From Xanthomonas hortorum pv. cynarae (lineage in GTDB: Bacteria; Pseudomonadota; Gammaproteobacteria; Xanthomonadales; Xanthomonadaceae), in assembly GCF_002939985.1 (NCBI RefSeq), contig NZ_MDFM01000016.1, forward strand, positions 46,748 through 110,747: 64,000 nucleotides of DNA, given 5' to 3'. Shown piece after piece: positions 56,757 through 64,000 of this stretch; position 1 is the first letter of the stretch, and the number at the start of each line of letters is the position of its first letter. The position numbers and the translations under genes were made by a program. Below the pieces are notes generated by a model. That model was not told the DNA's origin, did not search any database, and saw nothing but the letters and a program-made list of their open reading frames with translations.

Positions 56757-59660
56757 ATGCAAACCACCAACCGTTCCGCCGGCCATGCGCCTGCCACCCG
56801 ACGTACACCGCTCGCGCACTGCCTGGCGTTGTCGCTGGCCCTGCTGGCCAATGCCGCGCATGCGCAGGAAGTGCGCAAGGCCGCCGATGGCGTCACCGTG
56901 GTGCCGAGCGCCAAGGGCGCCGCACCGGTGCGTCTGCAGGTGGTGGATGCCGGCATCATCCGCGTCAGTGCCGATCCGGATGGCGACTTCGCGCGCACGC
57001 CCAGCCTGATGCGCGTGCCGGTGCAGGGCGACAGCAAGTTCCAGCTCGCAGAGCAGGGCGACAGCGTGCAGCTGAAGACCGGCAAGGTCACCGCCACGGT
57101 GTCCACCGTCGATGGCCATGTCAGCTTCGCCGATGCCAACGGCAAGCCGGTGCTGTCGGAAGTGGCCGGCGGGCGTAGCTTTGCCCCGCTCAAGGTCGAA
57201 GGCAAGCAGTACCTGAGCGTGCGTCAGCGCTTCCAGTCGCCCGATGACGAAGCCTTGTACGGCTTTGGCCAGCATCAACAGGGCTGGATGAATCAGAAGG
57301 GCCGCAACGTCGAGTTGCAGCAGAACAATATCGATATGGCGGTGCCGTATCTGGTGTCCAGCCGCAACTACGGCCTGCTGTGGGACAACAACTCGATCAG
57401 CCGCCTGGGCGACCCGCGCGGCCTGCAGCCGCTGCCCAAGACGCTCAAGCTGTACGACGCCAAGGGCAAGGCCGGCGCATTGACCGCGCGCTATGCGATC
57501 AACGGCAAGCAGATTGTCGAGCGTCGCGAGAGCGAGGTGAACTACCAGTACCTCAGCGACCTGACCAAGTATCCGAAGAAGGCAACGACCAAGGACAAGG
57601 ACAGCCGCATGCAGGTCACCTGGGAGGGCGAGATCGAAGCGCTCACCGGTGGCGAGCACACCTTCTCGCTGTATTCGAGCGAATACGCCAAGTTGTACGT
57701 GGACGGCAAGCTGATCATCGATCGCTGGCGCCAGAACTGGAACCCGTGGAATCACGAGTTCAAGCTCGCGCTGGAGCCAGGCACGCGCCACACCGTCAAG
57801 ATCGAGTGGGACCTGATCGACCCCAGCTACATCGCGCTGCTGCACCGCGACCCGCTGCCGGCCACCGAAGCCAAGGACTTGTCGCTGTGGTCCGAAGCCG
57901 GGCAGATGATCGACTACTACTTCGTCTCCGCCGATTCCTACGATCAGGCGATTGCCGGCTATCGCGAACTCACCGGCAAGTCGGTGATGCTGCCCAAGTG
58001 GGCCTATGGCTTCTGGCAGAGCCGCGAGCGTTACAAGAGCCAGGATGAGCTGGTCGGCGTGCTGGCCGAATACCGCAAGCGCAAGCTGTCGCTGGACAAC
58101 ATCGTGCTGGATTGGTCGTACTGGCCGGAAAACGCCTGGGGTTCGCACGATTTCGATCCACAGCACTTCCCGGATCCGGATGGCATGGTCAAGTCCGTGC
58201 ACGACATGCACGCGCAGATCATGATTTCGATCTGGCCCAAGTTCTATCCCACCACCGCCAACTACAAGGAACTGGACGCCGCCGGTTTCATGTACAAGCG
58301 CAATGTCGAAGTGGGTGAGCTGGACTGGATCGCCAAGGGCTACAAGAACTCGTTCTACGACCCGTATTCGGAAAAGGCGCAGGCGATCTACTGGCGTCAG
58401 GTCAACGAGAAGCTCAACAGCAAGGGCTTCGATGCATGGTGGATGGACGCCGACGAGCCGGACGTGCATTCCAACCTGGACATCGGCGAACGCAAGGCAC
58501 GCACCACGCCGACCGCGTTGGGCCCGTCCACCGAGTTCTTCAATTCGTATCCGTTGCCGCACACCCACGGCGTGTACGTAGGCGACCGTGCGGCCGACGA
58601 CAAGCGCGTGTTCATCCTGTCGCGCAAGGGCTATGCCGGCACCCAGCGCAATGCGGTGGCGGTGTGGAGCGGCGACATCGTCTCGCGCTGGGACGACATG
58701 CACGACCAGATTTCCGCGGGCGTCAACATGGCGCTGTCGGGCCTGCCCAACTGGACCTTCGACATCGGCGGTTTTGCGGTGGAGAAGCGCTACGAAAACC
58801 AGGACCCGGCGCATCTGCCTGAGTGGCGCGAGCTCAACACGCGCTGGTTCCAGTTCGGTGCGTTCGTGCCGATCTTCCGCTCGCACGGCCAGTTCCCGTA
58901 CCGCGAAATCTGGAACATCGCCCCGGAAGGCACGCCGTTCTACGACAGCATGGCCTACTACAACCGCCTGCGTTACGCGTTGCTGCCGTACATCTACAGC
59001 CTGGCCGGCGACACCTATCAGCGCGACGGCGTGATCATGCGCGGCATGATGATGGACTTCCCGAACGACCCCAAGGTTCGCGACATCAACGACCAGTACC
59101 TGTTTGGGCCGGCGTTCCTGGTCGCTCCGGTGACCCGCTTCGGCGCCACCTCACGTCAGGTGTATCTGCCGGCCGGCAGCAGCTGGCTGGATTTTTCCAC
59201 CGGCAAGCGCTACGAAGGTGGCCAGAGCATCGAAGCGGCCGCGCCGATCGAGCGCATGCCGTTGTTCGTGCGCGCCGGTTCCATCGTGCCGACCGGCCCG
59301 GTGCAGGAATACGTAGACCAGACGCCGGATGCACCGCTCACTGTGGTGGTCTACACCGGCGCCGACGGCCAGTTCTCGCTGTATGAGGACGACGGCAAGG
59401 GCTACGGCTACGAGAAGGGCGAGTTCAGCCGCATTCCGCTGAGCTGGAACCAGGCCAAGGGCGAGCTGAGCATCGGCAAGCGCGAAGGCAGCTGGACCGG
59501 CATGCAGGCCAAACGCACCATCAATGTGCGCTTCGTCGATGGCCCGCGCGAGGATACCGGTGCGCTCGAGCCCAAGACCGACGCCAGCATCCAGTACGAC
59601 GGCAAGCCGGTCAGCGTGTTGCAGCGCAAGATTGCGTCCGGCAAAGCGCGTCGTCGATGA
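56757..59660 (+). CDS. GH31 alpha-xylosidase with PA14 insert
   Basis: 967 aa. Signal peptide to ANAAHAQ. N-terminal beta domain, then a PA14 insert (about 261-368, VTWEGEIEALTGGEHTFSLYS...KLIIDRW) that probably binds sugar chains. In the TIM barrel, nucleophile D564 is in AWWMDADEPD and the likely acid/base D640 in VWSGDIVSRWDD. Substrate pockets such as LDWSYWPENAWGSHDFD are alpha-xylosidase-like. It would remove xylose from the non-reducing end of xylogluco-oligosaccharides. AAGGGAG at about 56745 is the ribosome-binding site. Confidence 0.92.
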   Translation: MQTTNRSAGHAPATRRTPLAHCLALSLALLANAAHAQEVRKAADGVTVVPSAKGAAPVRLQVVDAGIIRVSADPDGDFARTPSLMRVPVQGDSKFQLAEQGDSVQLKTGKVTATVSTVDGHVSFADANGKPVLSEVAGGRSFAPLKVEGKQYLSVRQRFQSPDDEALYGFGQHQQGWMNQKGRNVELQQNNIDMAVPYLVSSRNYGLLWDNNSISRLGDPRGLQPLPKTLKLYDAKGKAGALTARYAINGKQIVERRESEVNYQYLSDLTKYPKKATTKDKDSRMQVTWEGEIEALTGGEHTFSLYSSEYAKLYVDGKLIIDRWRQNWNPWNHEFKLALEPGTRHTVKIEWDLIDPSYIALLHRDPLPATEAKDLSLWSEAGQMIDYYFVSADSYDQAIAGYRELTGKSVMLPKWAYGFWQSRERYKSQDELVGVLAEYRKRKLSLDNIVLDWSYWPENAWGSHDFDPQHFPDPDGMVKSVHDMHAQIMISIWPKFYPTTANYKELDAAGFMYKRNVEVGELDWIAKGYKNSFYDPYSEKAQAIYWRQVNEKLNSKGFDAWWMDADEPDVHSNLDIGERKARTTPTALGPSTEFFNSYPLPHTHGVYVGDRAADDKRVFILSRKGYAGTQRNAVAVWSGDIVSRWDDMHDQISAGVNMALSGLPNWTFDIGGFAVEKRYENQDPAHLPEWRELNTRWFQFGAFVPIFRSHGQFPYREIWNIAPEGTPFYDSMAYYNRLRYALLPYIYSLAGDTYQRDGVIMRGMMMDFPNDPKVRDINDQYLFGPAFLVAPVTRFGATSRQVYLPAGSSWLDFSTGKRYEGGQSIEAAAPIERMPLFVRAGSIVPTGPVQEYVDQTPDAPLTVVVYTGADGQFSLYEDDGKGYGYEKGEFSRIPLSWNQAKGELSIGKREGSWTGMQAKRTINVRFVDGPREDTGALEPKTDASIQYDGKPVSVLQRKIASGKARRR

Positions 59661-59718
59661 TCGCAGGTCGTTGTCAGTCAGTGAGTGCGCAGATGCCGGA
59701 TCGCCGCGAGGCTCGGGC

Positions 59719-62133
59719 GTGCAGGTCCGGTCATGCAGCACGGTGGTGCACGTGCTGACCCGCAGGGAAGTCTGCAAGGCAACCGGTGCCGCACTCGCGG
59801 TGCTGGGTGCTGCGCCGGCGGCGTCCGCTGTGGCTGCGCCGACGAAAGCAGCCGGCGAGCAATCGCTGCCTGCCGCCGCTGCGGGCGATGCCTTGCAGCT
59901 GTGGTATCGCGAACCGGCCAACGAATGGGTACAGGCCTTGCCGGTCGGCAACGGCCGGTTGGGCGCGATGGTGTGGGGCGGCATTGCCCACGAGCGCCTG
60001 CAACTCAACGAAGACACGCTGTACGCAGGCGGCCCGTACGATGCCACCAGCCCCGACGCGCTGGCGGCCTTGCCGCAGGTGCGCGCGCTGATTTTTGCCG
60101 GGCGCTATGCCGAAGCCGAAGCACTGGCCGACGCCAAAATGCTCTCGCGTCCGCTCAAGCAGATGCCGTATCAACCGCTGGGCGATCTGCTGCTGGATTT
60201 CGACCGTGCCGACGGCATCAGCGAGTATCGCCGTCAGCTCGATCTGGATACCGGCGTGGTCACCACCACCTTCCGTTCCGGCGGCGCTGTGCACAAGCGC
60301 GAAGTGTTCGTGTCGGCGCAATCGCAGTGCATCGTGGTGCGCCTGTCGTGCGATCGCCCCCGTGCGATTTCCTTGCGCGTGGGCATCGACAGCCCGCAGA
60401 CCGGCGAGGTCACGGTGGAGCAGGGCGGCCTGCTGTTCAGCGGTCGCAACGGCAGCTTCGCCGGCATCGACGGCAAGCTGCGCTTTGCGTTGCGCGTGTT
60501 GCCGCAGATCAAGGGCGGCACGGTCAGCGATCTGCGTGACCGCTTGCGCATCGAGGGCGCCGATGAAGTGGTGCTGCTGCTCACTGCCGCCACCAGCTAC
60601 CAACGCTTTGATGCCGTCGATGGCGATCCGCTCGCGCTGACCGCAGCAAGCTTGAAAAAAGCAGGCAAGCTGGACTACACCGCATTGCTGCGTGCGCATC
60701 TGGCCGATCATCAGCGGCTGTTCCGGCGCGTGGCGATCGACCTCGGCACCAGCGAAGCGGCGAAGCTGCCCACCGACGAACGCGTGCAGGCGTTTGCCAA
60801 GGGCAACGACCCGGCACTGGCGGCGTTGTATCACCAGTTCGGCCGGTACCTGTTGATCTGCAGCTCGCGGCCCGGTTCGCAGCCGGCCAATCTGCAGGGC
60901 ATCTGGAACGACCTGATGCAGCCGCCGTGGGAAAGCAAGTACACCATCAACATCAACACCGAGATGAACTACTGGCCCAGCGAGGCCAACGCGCTGCACG
61001 AATGCGTCGAACCGCTGGAATCCATGTTGTTCGATCTGGCCAAAACCGGGGCGCACACCGCACGCGCGATGTACGACGCGCCCGGTTGGGTGGTGCACAA
61101 CAACACCGACCTGTGGCGCCAGGCCGGGCCGATCGATGGCGCCAAGTGGAGCCTGTGGCCGATGGGCGGCGTGTGGCTGCTGCAACAGCTGTGGGACCGC
61201 TGGGATTACGGCCGCGACCGTGCCTACCTGGGCAAGATCTATCCCTTGTTCAAGGGCGCGGCGGAGTTTTTCGTCGCCACGTTGGTCAAGGACCCGCAGA
61301 CCGGCGCGATGGTGACCAATCCCTCGATCTCGCCGGAAAACCAGCATCCGTTCAATGCTGCGCTGTGTGCCGGCCCCACCATGGACGCGCAACTGCTGCG
61401 CGATCTGTTCGCGCAATGCATCGCCATGAGCAAGCTGCTCAAGGTCGACGATGCCTTCGCACAACACCTGAGCACGCTGCGCGAGCAATTGCCGCCCAAC
61501 CGTATCGGCAAGGCGGGGCAGCTGCAGGAATGGCAGCAGGACTGGGATATGCAGGCGCCGGAGATCCATCACCGCCACGTCTCGCATCTGTACGCCCTGC
61601 ATCCCTCCAGCCAGATCAATCTGCGCGACACGCCCGAGCTTGCCGCTGCAGCCAAGCGCACGCTGGAAACACGAGGCGACAACACCACCGGCTGGGGCAT
61701 CGGCTGGCGCCTGAATCTATGGGCACGTCTGACCGATGGAGAGCATGCGTATCGCATCCTGCAATTGCTGATTTCGCCCGAGCGCACCTACCCGAATCTG
61801 TTCGACGCGCATCCGCCATTCCAGATCGATGGCAACTTCGGCGGCACCGCCGGCATCACCGAGATGCTTTTACAAAGTTGGGGTGGCAGCGTGTTCTTGC
61901 TGCCCGCATTGCCCAGTGCCTGGCCGCGCGGCAGTGTGCGCGGCTTGCGCATCCGCGGCGGTGCCAGCGTGGACCTGGAATGGGACGGCGGTCGCCTGCA
62001 GCAGGCACGCGTACACAGCGACCGTGGCGGGCGCTATCAACTGTCTTACGCAGGGCAGACCCTGGACCTGGAACTGGGCGCCGGTCGCACCCAGCAGGTC
62101 GGCCTCAACAACAACCGATTGGTGACGCAATGA
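59719..62133 (+). CDS. GH95 alpha-L-fucosidase with twin-arginine signal
   Basis: About 804 aa. The start is uncertain: GTG 59719 (GAGG seven bases upstream) is preferred, but GTGs at 59743-59752 are possible. The N-terminus has a Tat-type motif, TRREVCK, then a hydrophobic stretch ending APAASAVA. GH95 landmarks: VQALPVGNGRLGAMVWGG, LQLNEDTLYAGGP, INTEMNYWPSEANALHEC (about 410-430), DGNFGGTAGITEMLLQS near 705. It would remove terminal L-fucose from galactose on xyloglucan. It ends overlapping xylB (ATGA). Confidence 0.88.
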   Translation: MQVRSCSTVVHVLTRREVCKATGAALAVLGAAPAASAVAAPTKAAGEQSLPAAAAGDALQLWYREPANEWVQALPVGNGRLGAMVWGGIAHERLQLNEDTLYAGGPYDATSPDALAALPQVRALIFAGRYAEAEALADAKMLSRPLKQMPYQPLGDLLLDFDRADGISEYRRQLDLDTGVVTTTFRSGGAVHKREVFVSAQSQCIVVRLSCDRPRAISLRVGIDSPQTGEVTVEQGGLLFSGRNGSFAGIDGKLRFALRVLPQIKGGTVSDLRDRLRIEGADEVVLLLTAATSYQRFDAVDGDPLALTAASLKKAGKLDYTALLRAHLADHQRLFRRVAIDLGTSEAAKLPTDERVQAFAKGNDPALAALYHQFGRYLLICSSRPGSQPANLQGIWNDLMQPPWESKYTININTEMNYWPSEANALHECVEPLESMLFDLAKTGAHTARAMYDAPGWVVHNNTDLWRQAGPIDGAKWSLWPMGGVWLLQQLWDRWDYGRDRAYLGKIYPLFKGAAEFFVATLVKDPQTGAMVTNPSISPENQHPFNAALCAGPTMDAQLLRDLFAQCIAMSKLLKVDDAFAQHLSTLREQLPPNRIGKAGQLQEWQQDWDMQAPEIHHRHVSHLYALHPSSQINLRDTPELAAAAKRTLETRGDNTTGWGIGWRLNLWARLTDGEHAYRILQLLISPERTYPNLFDAHPPFQIDGNFGGTAGITEMLLQSWGGSVFLLPALPSAWPRGSVRGLRIRGGASVDLEWDGGRLQQARVHSDRGGRYQLSYAGQTLDLELGAGRTQQVGLNNNRLVTQ

Positions 62134-63623
62134 GCTTGTACATAGGACTGGATGTGGGCACGCAGAGCGTCAAGCTGGTGGCCTACGATCCGCAAGAGCG
62201 CGCCGTGGTGGCCACCATCGCCGCGCCCATGGAGCTGATCAGCCGCGACGACGGCACCCGCGAGCAACAGGCGCAGTGGTGGATCGACGGCATCGTGCAT
62301 TGCTTCGCACAGCTCGATGGAGAGCTGCGTGCGCAGGTGCGCGGTATCTCCGTCTCCGGCCAGCAGCACGGCTTTGTGCCGGTGGCTGCCGATGGCAGCG
62401 TCACCGCACCGGTGAAGCTGTGGTGCGACACCAGCACCGCGCGGGAATGCGACGAGATCATGGACGCGGTGGGCGGCGTGGCCGGCAGTGTGGCCACCGC
62501 CGGCAATCCGATCATGGCCGGTTACACCGCCTCCAAGTTGCCGTGGACGCGCAAGCATCGCCCCGAGGCGTACGCCGCGATGACCACGGTGATGCTGCCG
62601 CACGATTACGTGAACTTCTGGCTCACCGGTGAGCGCTTCACCGAAGTCGGCGATGCCTCCGGCACCGGCTGGCTGGATGTGCGCACCCGCCAGTGGTCCG
62701 AGCGCATGCTCGGCGCGATGGATGCACAGCGCGATCTGCGCGCTGCATTGCCGCCGCTGGTGGAAACCGGCGCGGTGTATGCGTTGTCCGACGCAGCTGC
62801 AGAGGCGCTGAATCTGCCGGCCGGTGTACGTGTCACCACCGGTGGCGGCGACAACATGATGGCCGCGATCGGCACCGGCAACGTGGTGCCGGGTCGCCTG
62901 ACCATGAGCCTGGGCACTTCCGGCACCTTGTTCGCGTATGCCGATCACCCGGTGGTGGACGACGACGCACGCTGGGCCGCGTTCTGCTCGTCCAGTGGCG
63001 GTTGGTTGCCGCTGATCTGCACGATGAACTGCACCGTCGCCACCGAGGCGGTGATGCAGATGTTCTCCATCACCCGCGAGCAGACCGAGGCGCTGATCGC
63101 CAGCACCACACCGGGCGCCGATGGTCTGGTGTTGCTGCCGTTCTTCAACGGCGAGCGCACCCCGAATCTGCCGTCCGCACGCGGCTGCCTGTTCGGCATG
63201 GAGCTGCACAACACCACGCCGGCACATTTCTATCGCGCCGCGATGGAAGGGGCGACCTACAGCCTGCGCAACGGCTTCGATGCCTTCGTTGCCGCGGGTC
63301 TGCAGTTCGACACCATCCTGCTCACCGGCGGCGGCAGCAAGAGCGCGCAGTGGCGGCAGATGGTGGCCGACATTTTCAATCTGCAGGTCGTGGTGCCGAC
63401 CCAGCCCGAAGGGGCCGCATTCGGCGCTGCATTGCAGGCCCTGTGGGCGTGCGATCGCGACGACGGCGGCGCAGACGCCTTGTCGGATGTGGTGCTGGAG
63501 CATCTGCAGACCGACGAGGCGCTATCGGCGCGCCCGGATCCGCAGCGCGTGGCCCAGTATCAGCAGCATTACCAGAACTTCCTCAAGCACCTGCAGGTCG
63601 TCAGCCCGCTCTACGCCGGCTGA
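62130..63623 (+). CDS. xylB: Xylulokinase
   Basis: 497 aa. FGGY-family kinase that phosphorylates D-xylulose. N-terminal YIGLDVGTQSVKLVAYD, SGQQHGFVPVA near 74, KLWCDTSTARECDEI near 95, SLGTSGTLFAY near 258 and LTGGGSKSAQWRQMVADIF near 400 are family motifs. The ATG overlaps the GH95 stop by four bases, tying monosaccharide catabolism to glycan breakdown. xylA starts 48 bases after. Confidence 0.95.
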   Translation: MSLYIGLDVGTQSVKLVAYDPQERAVVATIAAPMELISRDDGTREQQAQWWIDGIVHCFAQLDGELRAQVRGISVSGQQHGFVPVAADGSVTAPVKLWCDTSTARECDEIMDAVGGVAGSVATAGNPIMAGYTASKLPWTRKHRPEAYAAMTTVMLPHDYVNFWLTGERFTEVGDASGTGWLDVRTRQWSERMLGAMDAQRDLRAALPPLVETGAVYALSDAAAEALNLPAGVRVTTGGGDNMMAAIGTGNVVPGRLTMSLGTSGTLFAYADHPVVDDDARWAAFCSSSGGWLPLICTMNCTVATEAVMQMFSITREQTEALIASTTPGADGLVLLPFFNGERTPNLPSARGCLFGMELHNTTPAHFYRAAMEGATYSLRNGFDAFVAAGLQFDTILLTGGGSKSAQWRQMVADIFNLQVVVPTQPEGAAFGAALQALWACDRDDGGADALSDVVLEHLQTDEALSARPDPQRVAQYQQHYQNFLKHLQVVSPLYAG

Positions 63624-63671
63624 TCGACAACACCCTTTACAACTCCCCCAGCAGCAAGGACATCTCACCCC

Positions 63672-64000
63672 ATGAGCAACACCGTCTACATCGGCGCGAA
63701 AGAATATTTCCCCGGCATCGGCAAGATCGGCTTCGAAGGCCGCGATTCTGACAACCCGCTGGCGTTCAAGGTCTACGACGCCAACAAGCAGATCGGCGAC
63801 AAGACCATGGCCGAGCATCTACGCTTTGCGGTGGCCTACTGGCACAGCTTCTGCGGCAACGGCGCCGATCCGTTCGGCCCGGGCACGCGTGCGTATCCGT
63901 GGGATGTGGGCGCTACCGCACTCAATCGTGCCGAAGCCAAGGCCGATGCCGCGTTCGAATTCTTCACCAAGCTCGGCGTGCCGTATTACTGCTTCCACGA
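63672..64000 (+). CDS. xylA: Xylose isomerase, N-terminal part (runs off window)
   Basis: The first 109 codons are present: [28 protein letters not shown], then [37 protein letters not shown] and PYYCFH, which includes the catalytic-region His of xylose isomerases. XylA converts D-xylose to D-xylulose for XylB. The gene continues beyond position 64000. It follows xylB on the same strand after 48 bases. Confidence 0.95.
   Translation, partial: MSNTVYIGAKEYFPGIGKIGFEGRDSDNPLAFKVYDANKQIGDKTMAEHLRFAVAYWHSFCGNGADPFGPGTRAYPWDVGATALNRAEAKADAAFEFFTKLGVPYYCFH

Overview
The window is a high-GC chromosomal segment of a Xanthomonas-type gammaproteobacterium. Three things support this: the lexA operator is a 19-bp perfect palindrome of the TTAG-N6-TACTA class known from Xanthomonadaceae, the Bcp peroxiredoxin uses the C48/C84 cysteine arrangement, and the right end carries a xyloglucan-utilisation locus with the gene content described in plant-pathogenic Xanthomonas. 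I cannot assign a species from the sequence alone.

Positions 1-38.7 kb are mostly housekeeping genes in blocks that keep the enterobacterial gene order but carry insertions and losses. (i) eno-ftsB-ispD-ispF-truD-(smrB)-surE-pcm-(yqaA)-nlpD, with rpoS missing after nlpD. (ii) yhbY divergent from rlmE-ftsH-folP, then miaA-hfq-hflX and a stand-alone pncC/cinA C-terminal-type gene. (iii) A TonB-dependent receptor and a UbiB-family kinase lie between pncC and lexA-recA-recX-alaS-csrA-tRNA-Ser(GCT). (iv) A triple-PAS soluble chemoreceptor, a pirin/LysR pair and a DedA-rhodanese fusion precede two identical tRNA-Arg(ACG) genes. (v) A leftward block holds thiD, a DUF1275 membrane protein, a lipoprotein, phoH, bcp, an rraB-like gene and gcvR, with dapA-bamC divergent from gcvR, then the ferredoxin gene fdxA. 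Several intergenic spaces hold Xanthomonas-style palindromic repeats.

From 39.2 to 64 kb the window is one sugar-uptake and catabolism region. A leftward, translationally coupled operon dgoA-dgoD-lactonase-dgoK encodes the De Ley-Doudoroff route from galactonolactone to pyruvate and glyceraldehyde-3-phosphate. A divergent LysR-type regulator separates it from a rightward series: two TonB-dependent receptors, a GH74 xyloglucanase, a CE20-type acetylesterase, a GH35 beta-galactosidase lipoprotein, a GH31 alpha-xylosidase with a PA14 insert, a GH95 alpha-L-fucosidase with a twin-arginine signal, xylulokinase and the start of xylose isomerase. Together these would bind, import, deacetylate and dismantle xyloglucan oligosaccharides. 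Xylose would go to XylA/XylB. I infer that the released galactose could feed the neighbouring dgo operon.

The main finding is a composite site, TATTC-N7-GAATAG-N13-TTTCATT. It occurs with identical spacing and matching orientation in front of the dgo operon and TonB receptor 1, and with a degenerate left half in front of TonB receptor 2. It contains the LysR T-N11-A signature. In front of receptor 1 it is centred about 66 bp upstream of the start site predicted from a -35/-10 pair. This suggests that the LysR protein co-regulates galactose catabolism and xyloglucan uptake. Other items of note are a 33-bp in-frame minisatellite in dgoK, the three-fold PAS duplication, the split tRNA-Ser/tRNA-Arg cluster, and a GGA-rich csrA leader.
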